NCBI RefSeq assembly: GCF_037975245.1 | Contig: NC_092572.1 | Coordinates: forward strand, 20,774,489 to 20,838,488 | Length of the DNA stretch: 64,000 nt | Direction: 5' to 3' | Source of the DNA: Apostichopus japonicus | Taxonomy: Eukaryota > Echinodermata > Holothuroidea > Aspidochirotida > Stichopodidae | Shown here: one piece after another, positions 1-15,100 of the stretch | Position numbering within the stretch: position 1 is the first letter of the stretch | Layout of the letters: each line of letters opens with the position of its first letter | The notes under the pieces: generated by a model | Seen by the model: only the letters and a program-made list of their open reading frames with translations | Database searches by the model: none | Told to the model about the DNA's origin: nothing | Translations under genes and position numbers: made by a program

Positions 1-178
1 AATATCCATCAGCACATAACACAGGGATGTCACCAGGGTTGATGCAGGAGTACCCGGATGGGCATGTGTCACATGACTCATCAGCACCTAAGGAGTAAGA
101 CCCCCAAGGGCACAGCTGGGGCACATTGGCAGGATCACTGCAGTAAGCACCAGCTGGGCAATCAGTGCAAGCAACAGA
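1..178 (-). CDS. Cysteine-module gene, exon 20 (cut by window edge)
   Basis: Codes SVACTDCPAGAYCSDPANVP to VLCADGY and remains open at position 1, so the exon continues outside the window. Confidence 0.83.
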
Positions 179-3100
179 CTAATGAAGAAAACAAAAGAAA
201 ATTAAAAATTATAAGCCCACTGGTTTTACTGGCTCTGAACTGGTGTGTCATTTGGTCAAGGTATCAAAGGTACCACTATATTGAGGTGAAGAAGGAGTGA
301 TTTCTTTTGGCTGAGAAAGATGTTAATTTCATCCGAGGTACCAAATACATTCCTTACTTCAAGGCCCCGAATGTCGTTGTTTGGATCATTGAGCTGGTAG
401 TAACTTATGTCCTCCTCATCTAGGTATCTCCAAAGGAAAATTAAGAGATGATGAATTACAAACCATTTATCATTGCTATAACTTCATTAAAAATTTTGAT
501 CTTGATATATTCTCAGCCCAAATCATGGTATTTCTCTCAAAACAGAGTAACTCAAAAGACCATGAATATAGCAACTATTACATAAAATATGCCTATGATC
601 TTCTTTAAATAATAAAGAATGTCCCAGGTAAACCATCTTTTACAACTATGCAACTGACTTGAGTTTCAATAAAGCATACCTTTGCCTGACATTTAATTAC
701 TATAAGCAAACCAAAATGATTGGACAATCTAACATTCACTGGTTAATTCCTATAACTTTATGAGACCTAGGCTCTTCCTTGTGTATTGGGCAATGTGGCT
801 TAGACAGGATTTGTCACACACAGTATATAGACAGGACACATCTCGGGAAGGTCAAGTGACCATCGACAGAAGGAACCTGCCCCATTCCCGGTGTCTAGGT
901 CGAAAAAAAAGTCAAATTAATCAGGAAAGAGGGTGGTGGCTTCATTTACATTTAGTATCACGGGGAGGGAGGGGGGGGGTTAGCCCACTGGTTTTCTGGC
1001 TCCTACCTGGTGTGCCATTGGGTCCAAGGTATCAAAGGTACCACTATACTGAGGTGCAGAAGGAGAGATTTCTCTCGGTTGTAAAAGATGTTAATTTGAT
1101 GGCTATTTGCAAAAAAGTCACTTTCTTTACTGTTTAATTCCAATCCCTTTCATGAGACCCGACAAACTGCTTACAAAAACAAAAAGTGCATGCATTGTTT
1201 AGTGAAAATACTCATAAAATTCAGTAAATTTGACCGACCTCTCCCTCTGGGCTGTAAGTGCCGATGGAGCAGCTGACCGGCTCCGAAGATGGGTCAGCGC
1301 AGATGAATCCCCTCGGACAAGTGACACAGACCGAAGATCCCTCCTCGCTGTAAGAACCTGAAAATACGGTCAAAAATTACACGGATATTCTATAAATATT
1401 ACAATAACAGAACACAATAACAATCTAATAGTAGCACTTATTGTATAAAACCAATCTGACAATGCGATACTATTATTTGCTTTTTATATAGCGCTTTATA
1501 CCAGCAATAGGTCTCAAAGCGCTTTACAGACGTTATATTACACCTGTTCAATGATAGCCTGTCCCAGAGACAATCCCTCCAGTCGGCAGCAGTTATATAC
1601 TGCGCCCAATGACAAGTTACCTCACAGGTACCCATCTAACCCCTGGGTGGAGAGAGGCAAGTGAGATAAAGCATCTTGCCCAAGGACACAACGTAATGAA
1701 CTAGGCAGGAATCGAACCAGCAATCCTCGGATCACGAGTCCGACACCTTAGCCAATTGGCCACCACATAAACTTTAAAGAGCTCTTATCTTTTTTTTATA
1801 CATTTGCATAGATTTTGGCAGAAGATATGGAGTTTGTTAATTTTTCAATATGTTTTCTCTGAGTAAATTTTGACAGGGCAGGAATGAGAGACAAATGGGA
1901 TCCATAAAGTTATTTTTGTGTAAATCTAAATCTTCCAGATGGAATCCTATATGGATATTAAACTTCCTTTCACATGACGTCTGAATAATATTCCATATTT
2001 TGCCAATTTTAAATATATTTAAATAGAGCAAACCCTCAATTATCCAAAGAAATATTAGTTTGAAAACTTTATTCATATGTGTGTACGTACAGTCAGTGTA
2101 GACATGAAAACTTGTGAACACAAAGGTTCTCACCAAAATATGCACACCATGTAAAGAAAATACATATTACAAAACTGTCAAAAACATTCTGAAAAGTATG
2201 TCAACTTGTAAGTTTTGGAAACATTTTTGACTATTTTCACTTTGGTATCCCTTTATAGGCCACTTAACTCATGTACCAAAAACAAATATTAACATTGTAC
2301 TACACACAGACCATTACAATGGCAAACTGTTGAAGTATAGCACCATTCAAGTGTAGCAAAAACTTGCGGTAATCAAGATTATCTAACATCTGCCCGGGTC
2401 CAGACATGTCCTGAAAATTTACATTCACAAAAGGATACCAGCCACAAAGAAATGCTAAGAGCATGTAATACACTCTATTGCACATCAGAAAATAATGTAC
2501 AGACCATTAGAATGACACACTGTACTACATAAATTACAGAACACATGATTATCGACATCCCTGTGCATATTTGTACATATATCCGTAAATCTCCGGACAT
2601 ATCCAGAAATCAAGGTTGCCTAACATCTGCCCAAGTCCAGACATGTCCTGAAAATTTACATTCACAAAGACGACACCAGCCACAAAGAAATGCTAAGAGC
2701 ATGAAATACACTCTATTGCACATCAGAAAATATTGTACAGACCATTGGAATGACACACTTGTACTACATAAAATTACAAAACACATGATTATCGACATCC
2801 CTGTGCATATTTGTACATATATCCGTAAAGCTCCGTACATATCCATAAATCTCCAGACATATCCGTAAATCTCTGGACATTTCCGTCAATCTCCGGACAT
2901 ATCCGTAAATCTCCAGACATATCCCTAATCTCAGGACATCTCCAGACATATCCATGTAACGAGATGTTACTGTACATCACTAACCTGGATCACAAGACGA
3001 GCAGACGCCATCACCAGCTGCTGCGTAGTAACCGGCTGAGCAGTTGGTGGGAGCCACCGGTGTGGTACCGTTAACACACTCCTGGCCGGCCGGACATAGG

Positions 3101-6100
3101 CTACAAGAGGAATCACCCTCCTCAGACCATTTACCAAGGGGGCAACTCTGTTAGAAAGGATAAAACGCATATATATTATGATATTTCCAAGAGAGTATAA
3201 ACATATAAAAAGAACTAAGAAGTGAACTAAGAAGTAAAAAAATTCCAATATTGTTGAACTAAATTTCCAATATTACCTATTTTTAGTTCCTCAGGTTAAT
3301 AATTTTATAATATCTTAACTTATTCCAAAGTGTACTGTCTAATGTTTTATAAAAACAATTAAACAATATTATGAGCAAAAGCAATCAAATTAAGGTAAAA
3401 AAGTCAACAAAAAATTTGAAGGTAACAAATTAATTGAGAAAACCATTAAAAGTAAAAAATGTACAGTAGCTTCACCTTAACAAGATTTAGTATCACATGG
3501 AAGTGACATTTGTTTACAAATCGATGAGTAAACGAATATATAGAAAGTTTTGAGGTAGTGACGAAAAGAGTCTAAAAATATGAGCATCGAAAGGATCAAG
3601 GGAAAACCATAAGAACAACAGATTTAAAAAAGACAGCATGTAAACATGTATTGAAGTTACGACGATGATCTAACATTCAAAGCGTTATTACGGAATATTG
3701 ACTTATTATAGGGCACGTAATATTTAATTTTAAAGGCAATGTTGTCCAGTGAAGTGGGAAAGTTTCTTGTATTATGAGTGGTAGTCATCTTTTCCACAGA
3801 TATTAATCTACAGTGATACCATACCAGAAATGTGAATAATGCAAATATACCGATCAAATCCATTACATTATGCAAATTTCTCATCATAGTATTTTCTCTG
3901 TATTCAAATACAGAGTAGACAACCTACAAATATCTTCATTAGAAAATAACCATCTCAGCATCAAATATTCATAAGAAATTAACTCCTTTTAAAAAATTTT
4001 GTAAGATTTGCGTCAAGAGGAATCAATCTAGAGTATTACCGTGCAGACTTGTTGTCCAACCAGACTGTAATAACCCTCTGGGCACTTCACAGGGCTATTT
4101 GTTTTCAACAGACACTGTCTTCCTCCTGGGCAGAGTTTACAGGAGGCTTGACCTTCTTGGTTCTGGTAGGTTCCATCAGGACACTCCTGGGGGTTACCCA
4201 AGGGTGACGGGCACATGAAACCCACAGCACAGTCTACACAGTGGGTACCATTGGAATATTGGCCAACCTGGGAATTGAATGGAGAGTAAGTACCTCAAAA
4301 TAAATAGAAAATAGACTAATATTAGAGTGTGGAATTTAAATAGAGATACTGATATAATAATTGTTACTGTGAAGTAGATATTGTTGCATTCAATGTTGTG
4401 TGGTCGATAAAGTTTTATAGGATATTCTTGAACAAGACTTGTACTTGATACTATTTTACACGATATTGTTGACGATATTGTTGCCAAAGATATTGTTGTA
4501 CTTGATACCGTTAACTTGATACTATTAACCAGATATTGTCATATGCGATACTGTTGTACTTGATACTGTTTAATGTGATACTATTGTACTAACAATCACT
4601 GTTCTTCTTACGATGAAATTTAACCGCATGCCATTGATAATGCTTTACAGGATAATGTTGCATACGAAATTATTGTACCTAATACTGTAAACCAGATATG
4701 GTTGGCTTTGACACTGTTGTACTTGATACTGATTACTGTGATACTATTGTACTAACAATCACTGTACTTGATATGATGAAACTTAACCACATACCATTGT
4801 CTTTGCACTGTTGATATTTACAACAAATTATGGTAGCTAATTATGTTATACTCAATAGTTTAATATTTAATAAATGCAATAAACTGAACTCTCATAATTA
4901 GGAACACTACAATTGTCTTTACAACTAACGCCCCTATTTTATCAATGACAACAAGTTACTAGCTTCTTTCCATTGTCATAAAGTTCTCACCGAACATAGA
5001 CCTTGTCCAGAATCACCGCAAGCCTGGCCAGGGGGACAAGCTGTACACTCCGTAGCCCCTCCTAAAGTATACTGTGGATGAAATCAATACAAGAAGTAAC
5101 AGAATTTACCACATTACCATGCAGAAGAAAAAAAATCTATATGGGCATTTTTTGGCAACGTTCTGTAAGGAGAGCAGTCCACTGCACTTACAAAACCTTG
5201 CAGAAATCTTGGTTTTTGAAAAGGCTTTTCCCATTTGTCACAGTTCTGCATGTGAGATCAATATTTTTATGCATATAAACCGAGACAAAATACTTCTTTT
5301 TATTAGTTTCTATCATAAATATTGCGGTACACCCCATCGTCAACAGTTTTAACTAAACTGATCTAGTCAGTCACCTTGACAGATCGCTTAGCCAGTAACC
5401 TGTAAGACAAATTCATATCTTGCCAAGAAGTTGTACTTCTTTTCATCAAAATGAACAAAATGAACAAAATCTACAGCAAAACTTGACCACTGGTCCAATC
5501 CGTCAAAACACTGTTTTTTAGTTAACATGTCATCAATAGTCATCTCCCACACTGTACTGGTTTGGTATTTTTTGGGCTAACAGCAATACTGACCTGTCTA
5601 ATCTCTTCTACTGTACTTCCCCATCTACACGGTCTACAAATGAGTGCCCTCTGAACCCGCTTCCCTAACCTATGATAAATGCAGCTAATACAACTGATAC
5701 ACAATCAAGGCAAGGAGGTTCAACTTACATAGCCAGCAGCACAGGCGATAGGACTGGAATACTTGTACGGACAGCGGTAGAACTCCGGACACTCTGTACA
5801 ACCAGTCGACCCATTGACAGTGTTATAAAACCCATCCACACACTGGACAATTGAAAGAAAGAAAAACAATACATATTCACATGGACATGTAGTCACAAAG
5901 AAAGAATGGTCTGTTGAGTTATTATCCTAACACAACACTGTTACATTGTTAAGGTGTTTACTAATGCAATATTGATACTGTTTTCCTTGGCACAAGAAAA
6001 CAAAGGTAAATAACTTGACATTATTGGTTTCTTCAAAATGCAACTGTAAGTCTATTTCAACTTATATTTTTATATATAAACAGTAATCCAGGCCATGGAA

Positions 6101-9100
6101 GATCCCATATACAAAGATTTTTGGAGAGGCCGACTAGGCCTTGACATCTTGTTTAGCAAGAAGTCAAGATTCTGTGGGTGTTTAAAGGTATTGCTTGTAT
6201 TCCACAAAAATTTGAAATGAACATATTCCAAACAATACCATTTTTAATTTGAAGCAATTTCTGCAAGATTTCAAGTGTTAATAACTTCATATTCTCCATC
6301 AAAGAATTTGTGAGCCAATGAGCAGATTTTGCCAGTAAAAGACAATGTGAGATTCTGTCAAAACTCGCATGTGCTACACTGGCTAAGCTACATATATCTC
6401 TTCTGAAAGGCCCCGGCTAAATATTGATGTTTGCTTTTCCAAAGGCAACAGACTTGTTCTCGGTTTTAAGCATCTTTTCCAATCATTGGTTACGTCATGT
6501 GCTGGAAGTGTCAGCCTTGGCAGAAAGCACACAACCATGAATCTATTTCAAGACAATAACATAGACCAGGGATAGGTTTCATGATAATGGTTCCTATGTA
6601 AACTGAACTTGATCATTAGACAGAAGACATCTTAAAGGATGTGAAGACCCTCGCACAAAGAAACGTCTGATGCCGGTTATCTGACCTAGTTTCGAATGAG
6701 GTGTAACAGAAGTGTTAGACACCACCATCGTTCCCAGAAAATACACACACAGCTTGCTACTGTCGGTAATTAGACACTAGTGTACAGTCAATACATACAG
6801 CTACGGTCAATACCAACAACACAGTGTACATAGCAGCGATGGACATCTCAGGTCCAGCTAAAGATAACAAGGTATCACGTTTCATTACTGTCTGCATTTT
6901 GTAGCGACAAAAAGAAACTTCACTTGCAAGCAACGGAAAGTTAACTTTTTTCAGATGGCGGCACACGGTTTGGGGCGAGTCTTCGATGCCTTTAAGGAAT
7001 TGTCATTTTTTAGCAAATGGCTAAAATTATGAAATTCTGGGCCTGTGTATAAAAATAAAATATTATGACATGCTCAGATCAACTTACAGCTTGACAAGTG
7101 TCTGCTCCAGATATGTCAGTATAATACCCTGCAGGACATGGTGTAGGACTGGAGGTAGGATCAGCACACTGGTGACCTGCCACACAGAAAAACAAATAAT
7201 ACATGGAAGAATGAGCTAAAAGCAGGTATTTATGAGATATTAATCAGTTTTGACTTTGTTAGGAATCTTAAACTGCTTTTTAATCAACAAATCAAATCAA
7301 TGACTAAAAGGCAGGCAAAGTTTTGCTGGCTTGAACTTACCCAACGTGCAAATGGTGCAATTTGTGTTGCCTGTGGTATTGGCATACCAGCCCGTCGGGC
7401 ACGTGGTAGGTCCAGCAGGGGGAGGATAGGGGCAGTAGGACCCCTCTGGGCAAGGATCACAGGAGGTACTCCCTGGGGCAGCATACTCTCCACTGTTACA
7501 GATAGTTGGCTCTGAGTCAGTGGTAGGACACCTGTGAAGATTCAAAGGAATTAGTATGTATGTATACGATAAGATACACAGTGTATTGCATTACAGCATG
7601 TTAGGATATTAATACAAAACTACGTTTGGAATGTGATTAATTAATCTGAGGAGTGTTAGCTCAGTGGTTAATTCCTGTGCCTTTCAATCATAAGGTCCCC
7701 GGTTCGAGTCACTCCAAGATTAATGTTTGGCGTCCAGTTACAGAGTTGTTGACAATTGACAATTCGTAATCATGGACGTTAAAATATGAATCTTAGAGAC
7801 TAATTTCAGTCAGCTTGTGGCTTTGATCAGCCAATGAGGCTTCTGCGCGAGTTCCTGCTTGCAGGAGAATCTAAAATACACACATACAATTAGATAGACA
7901 AAGATAACTTACTCGTAACCTTCCCAGCAGAGTGTACAGCTGACATTCCCAGGTAAGGAATAGTAACCACTGGTACACTGGATTGGAGTGGAGTACCGGT
8001 CGATGCACTCATAACCGCCAGGGCAGCGATCACAGTCCAGAGAGCTGCTCTCGTTTGCATATTTGCCTTCCTCGCAACTAGGTCAAGATGAAACAAGAGG
8101 AAGCAGTGTTTGGGAAATTGATTAATACAGAATACAGGCCGTAACTCTACTGTCATTAGTTGTTTTGCTATAAGCCAAAAAATGTTTTATCTTTTTCTTT
8201 CTGAAATGATACTCAAAAATTACAAGTTTCTACTTGACGAAATCATACCAGACACCTGTAATGGTTACTTTAGTAATACAGTAAAACTAGGATCAGAGAA
8301 ACTCTGGATACAAGCACCCGTCATTGACAGAAAACGCTAGTTCACTGCATGCTCTAGTGTGCAGGCAGTATGTGTGTGTGGAGGGGGGGGCAGGGGGCAT
8401 TTCTATGACTATGGGTCTTTACTGCTATCGAAAGCTAAGTCACATGGGTCAAGTCGAGTTGGATTTCATTCAGTTGGGTTTTGCGTTGTTGGCTTTCATC
8501 TATGATCAGCAGTCACTCACCTTATCTGTTCTGTGAGACCATCCACCGGACAGTAGAATCCTGGGTCACATTCGGAACAACCAATGCTACCGTTTATGGA
8601 ATAAGTTCCGGCCAAGCAGAGGACGGGGCTTGTTCCTCTATCTGAACATTCGTAGCCTCCTGGACATAGGAAACACTCTGTAGTATTCCCCAGAGAATAG
8701 AAACCGTCAGGACATGTAATAGGAGCTGACAAAAAACAAAAAGGGGGAAAACATTAACCGTTTTCCTGTTTCCTCCGCGCAAGAACAACAAATTACTTGG
8801 GTAACTTATCTTTCCTTGAATCAATTTGCAGCTAAGAAGCACTTTACAACAAACCTTTACAAGCTAGAGTGTTCCTAAAATTTAAACCTTTTTCCTTAAT
8901 GAAGTGCATACACACACATGAAGGAAAAGGCGATCAAAAAGTTATAGTGTAAGTTTTACAGCCTAGTATCAAAGACAAGGCCTTCCCACATGATTTTACA
9001 AGAGTAAATCACAGGTTATTGGGTGACTTTTTGCACCAACACACCCAATCCTGTGTTCAATTCAAACAGTTGCTCCTGGGGCACAACAGTGCACCCCCTG

Positions 9101-12100
9101 GAGAGTATCCAATGGGGTGCAGCAATCCAGCACACACAACTATACACACAAGTTTCCTCGCAGATCCTGCACCCTCCCCCAACCCCCCCCTCCTCCCCAC
9201 GTGAAAACAGGTAATGGAGATTTAATGTCTTGCCTAAGGACACAATGCAACGATCTGGCCATGACTAGAACCTGCAATCCATAAGTAGCAAGTCCATTGC
9301 GTTCACCATTTAACCACATCTGACCATTGGACCACAATTTTCTCTCTTTGAGAGTTGACATAATTCTAAGAAGTTCAATTTCTGAATAGTTGCTTTAACG
9401 ACTGCATGCAATAATGGAAAATAGAAAAGTAAGCAAAATTTGACGACTGGTATGATTTTAAAATGATAGTACCAGAGCAAGATTATAAGTAAACTTACAT
9501 GATGAACTATCCAAGCATGAACTACCAGGGGGGCAATAAGTGCACGAATCAGACCCTGTAACATCAGCAAAGGTACCAGCTGGGCAGTCACTGCAATACT
9601 TAGAAGCAGCCGTACTGTTATGATAAAGAAAAGAATGGAATACAGGGAGAGGAGTGTGATACATTATATGTTAACAGCATTCTATTTTATCACTGATATA
9701 TGTGTAAAATGTAACATTTGTAGTATATTATCATATGTTTAATGTTAAGTGTCAACTTGGAATACACCTAGAATTTACTATCACATATATGTATCATTCT
9801 TGCACGGTGTTAACTTAAGTATGAAGTAACTTTGGTTAACCCAATATGTTTTCAATAGAATACAGTTCAGTACAATACAGCACATTAAAGTACATTACAG
9901 TACAGTGCAGGACAGGAAAATACAGTTCCGTTGCAGTACTGTATTGTACTGCACAGTACAGTACAGTACTGTATTGTGCAGCACATTACAGTACAGTACA
10001 GAACAGTAAAATACAGTACATTACAGTGCAGTACAGTACAGTATTGTACTATAAGTTCACTATACATTGCTTTGCAAACCAAGACTCAGAGAAGTAGCAC
10101 TATATTTGTCTTTTCTTTCCTAACACCCAAAAGTGCAAATTAGTATAAAATTTTGTATTTCTTTTTTCAGTTGTCTATAGCAATGCGAGTGCTAAATAAG
10201 GGGTTAATCAACGGTCTAGCGTGCGTTACTCACAGGATTAATGCACGATCAGGGGATAATGCAAGCGATGCACGAGGGCGGAGCCCGAGTGCATCCAGCG
10301 ATAGCATTAACACCCGGAGTGCATTAATCATGTGAGTAACGCACGCTAGACCGTTGATTAACCCTGTTCTTTCATACACTACCATTTGTGTGGGGGAAAA
10401 ATCATAAAACAAAACATTTTTGGTTACATATAACCAAAGATTTATTAAAGTGATGCCCCGTAATTTTACCGTGCGTTACTCACAGGATTAACCACGGTCA
10501 GCTGACCTGAATGGACCAATAGGATTTAGGAATCTTTACTAAGTATGAATGAACTTGTGTTCACTCGTACAATTTCTGCAAAAAGAACTACCGTAGTGTA
10601 CACCATAGCACTACCTTGTCCATCAACAATACATGATATAACTTATATCAGAAAGGCAAAAACTTATCAGAATGTAATTTTCTTTCCAAGCATGCATATT
10701 TTATCATAGATTAAATCGATAACTACTATATAGCTGTCAAAATAAACAACTATACCAATTATTCAATTGTGTTGTACCTGTATGTGCCAGTAAGACAGAT
10801 CTGTGGTGAAGCCATGGTACTGTTACATGAGTAACCACTTGGACATGGTTCACATGATGAAGAACCTGAAAATATGAAAAAAGAAACAGAAATTGTTTTA
10901 AGATAGGTGATAAATTACCACAACGTCTTGAAAAGAAACCAAGCACAGAATGAATCACACTGACTAATGTCTCCCTCTGGTCCATAACCCAATGTCAGCC
11001 CAGGTTACCAAGGGGGGGGTGCTACGTCTAAGACCTGTTTTTCCTTGCCATAACTTTCATCATCTCCAGGCCACCATCACTTGTTTCTAACAATCCATTA
11101 ATAATCATTAGTGCTCTATTCAATGCAGGTTAATTGGTGCTTTACCCTGACAGTCTTATGCAACAAGTCTGAAATAGGTGAGATGATAATTCCTGAAGAA
11201 TTCCTGAAAAATTCCTGAAAACCAACCTGTAGCATTAGCATATTCTCCGTCATAGCATGCTCTGCACTCTGTCCACCCTGCTTCACTGTACGAACCACGA
11301 GGACACACGATGGGTGCCAGGCTAGGACTGATGCACTTGTAACCCTCAGGACACTCTGTGCATGAGTCCAACCCTGTGTCATTGGCATAGTAACCTAAAG
11401 AGATCACACAATAATTAATTTAAATTAATTAATTATCTTGCCACATATTTTAGGTATCAACTAGGTTACCTAATATGGCACATAAAGAACAATCAGGTTA
11501 CCTTAGTTGACATTAAAAGAACATGTTGAACAAAACAGAAAGCTTTCTTTGTTAATGGAGAACCAGATGACACCAATACTGTCAAAAACTAAAATATTAA
11601 CCATTCTTTTTTTTCCAAGTCAGAATTACTTGAGTAATTAAAATAAACACCCACAGTGTGAACCAATCAATACCATCATTGTATCTTTTCTTTAATTCGA
11701 CTATTGAATATTAATCTACATCTGAAAAAAAAACTTCAAACTACTAACAAAATGATTTTGTTTTACATAATTAAAGTTCACATTAATGAATCATTCATTA
11801 TAGAAGCATACACTTCTATCATAATATGGATGATGCAAAGGCACTAGATGTGAGTGTTGCAATGATCGTGAAAAAAGATAGCAGATGAAAATGAATCTCT
11901 TTGCCCACTCCCCCCCCCCCCCCAGCCCCATTTTGTTCTCCTTCAAGCCCTTACCACATTTCAAGTTATGAGTTAGTACACGAAATTTGCAAAAGTCTTA
12001 AGCAGTTAGTTTCTACAGTAGGAAACTATGAACAAAGGGATATGAAACACAAACAGGTGCAAAAGCTGATAACATCGAATATGATGGTAAATGTAACCAA

Positions 12101-15100
12101 AGAGGCCTCACTCCTAATACCCTTAATACAGTACAAAAGTTCCAGATGATCCAACATTTGTCAAATCTAGCTTGTCATAAATAAGTTTTTAGCCACCTCT
12201 CTTCAAATGATGCTGTTAATGCCTCAGTTTACACTTAAGTTTATACTTATGAAGGTGAGATGAGAGGTCAAACATGGAGATGACAAAAAATGAATCAGTT
12301 AATAGATTTGGGACAATCCTCTTTGACATACAAAATAGTAATAAAAACAAGCATTAAATATGGTCAAATAATATCACTTTTATACCTTTCTTGTCACTGA
12401 CAAACGAAATGTATTTTCCCTTGATGAATCAGTCATTTAAACCAGAAGGATCTTCAACGGTCCATGATTTAACTGTCTATTTTAACCCTCCCTAGTGAGT
12501 AGGAACAACTGGTAGAGTTTACAGAAGCTGAAGGAAAGTGCATTGCCTTGATGGAAAATTATACCCATTTTGGACATTGTAAGCATCCTGAGGTGGGGGT
12601 ATATGACATTTAAGTTGTGGATAATCATGGCTGTGCATGCTAAAGATGGAATGATGGTGTTTAATACTTTGTACAAAGACAAACTTGCATGCTGAGTACA
12701 TGCACAGTGCATGCTGGGTATATAGACATGTTGTGATAGTGTAATAGGCAGTGCATGCTGGGTATATACAATATGTTCTGATAGTGTAATAGGCAGTGCA
12801 TGCTGAGTAGATACAATATGTTCTGATAGTGTAATAGGCAGTGCATGCTGAGTATATGTTCTGATAGTGTAATAGGCAGTGCATGCTGGGTATTTTATGA
12901 AACCTTTGCAGGTGGTGAGAAGCTGTGCTGATTCTTTTCTTTTTATTCACCTGTTGGACAGATAATTCTTTCAGGAGTTCCATCAAATGGACAATAAAAT
13001 CCTTCCTGGCATTCTGTACAAGCTGCACTGCCATTAAGGGCATAATATCCTTTCGAGCAAATTGATGCCCCTGCCCCTCCTGGGCATTCATATCCTCCTG
13101 GGCATATCTGGCATGATGACTGAGCATCTAGACTGTAATATCCCGGGTCACAGCCGGTCATAGTCGAGGGAGAGCAGTAGAATCCCTCCGAGCATGGAGT
13201 ACACTCGAAAGATCCAGTAGCGTTGGCATAGTAACCGTCAGGGCACTGGATTGGTTCGCTGGTACCATTCAATGGGCAGTAGAATCCAACATCACAGGGA
13301 TTACAGACATTACTTCCATTGTTAGCATAGGAGCCATCGGGACACTCCATCGGTAGTGATTCACCTGTGCAGGCAAACCCTCCTGGACAGAGCAAACAGG
13401 AAGTAGCATCTGCAAAGCTGTAAAACCCTTCATCGCACTGTATCTCTGCAGTTGCATTACAATAGTTTCCACTGGTACAATGTGTGCAAGAACTGGCCCC
13501 CGACAGAGCAGAGTAGGTACCCGATGGGCATCGTTCTGGGTATGACAACCCAGGCAGGGGACACTCAAAACCAGGTTCACAGGGAGTACAGGTGTCGGAC
13601 CCATTACGTGCATAGTACCCATCACTGCAGAGAGATGGTAAGGATCCTCCCTGGCACTCATAACCTCCTGGGCAAGGCTCGCAGACCTCCGAGCCTTGGT
13701 AGCTATAATACCCTCCGCTGCAAGCCGTCACTGAAGTTGGGGTACAATAGCTCCCCTCTGGACAAATGGTACAAGCTGAGGCTCCAGTGGTGTTAGAGTA
13801 ATGTCCATCTGGACAAGGAATCTGTGCTGTAGTACCATTGAATGGACAGTAATGGCCAGAGTCACACGGCTGGCACTCTGAGCTCCCGTTAGTAGCGTAG
13901 TGACCCTCTAGACACTCCTCTGGGGTAGATCCTCCTCCTGGACAAGCAACCCCACCGGGACATAAATAACAGCTGGTAGCTCCACCTAGGCTGTGATGAC
14001 CAGCGTCACACTCAGTTTCAATAGTCGGAGTACAGTAGAACCCATCAGAACACTGCGTGCAAAGCGTGAACCCCGTGGTATTAGCGAAAAAGCCGTCCGG
14101 ACAGATAATGGGAGATGTGGTACCATCGACTGGGCAGTAATGACCGATATCACAGTCTGTGCATGATGAGGATCCATTGAGGGCGTAACTTCCCATTGTA
14201 CACTCCGAATAAGAGCTGCCACCACCAGGACACTCGTAGCCTCCGGGGCACTCCGAGCAGGAGGTGGATCCTGCATTGCTGTAAAATCCGGGATTACAAG
14301 ATGTTTGTGTCGTAGATGTGCAAAAGTAGCCTGCATCGCATTCAGCGCACTCGGTGTTACCGGTTCCACTAGCGTAAAAACCATCTGCACACTGTATGGG
14401 GTAGACAGTGCCATTAAAGGGACAGTAGTAGCCTTCGTCGCACAACTCGCAAGCTGAGCTTCCGTTATTTGCATAGTAGCTTTCCAAACACTCTACTTCT
14501 AGACTGCCACCACCGGGACACTCGTAGCCACCCAGACACTCCGAGCAAGAGGTTGCTCCTGCATTGCTGTAGAATCCGGCATTACAAGCTGTTTGTGTCG
14601 TAGACGTGCAAAAGTAGCCAGCATCGCACTCAGCGCACTCGGTGTTACCGGTTCCACTAGCGTAAAAACCATCTGCACACTGTATGGGGTAGACAGTGCC
14701 ATTAAAGGGACAGTAGTAGCCTTCGTCACAAAACTCGCAAGCAGAACTACCGTTGTTTGCGTAGTAGCCTTCCGAACATTCGACAGGTGTGCTCGCACCT
14801 GGGCATTTATATCCTCCCAAGCAGGGGAGGCAACTTTCCGCCCCACTGAATGAGAAATATCCGGCCGCACAGGGTGATTGTGTGGTTCCGGTGCAGTAGT
14901 ACCCAGCCAGACACTCTGTGCATGAATCCGATCCACTCGAAGCAGAATAAAATCCTGTAGATTGTTTCAGGTAAATGATGAGCAGAAGACAAAATGAAGA
15001 TGGAGAAAATAATTTTCTATTTTCAAAAAAGTTGTTAGCAAAATAGATTCTTAACTTCATTTGTTTCTAGTCATACAAAAGCCAAAGACATGTTCTCACA

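Noticed and set aside
12519-13127. 202-codon minus-strand frame
   Set aside because: Wrong-frame reading of the giant exon running into the 45-bp minisatellite.
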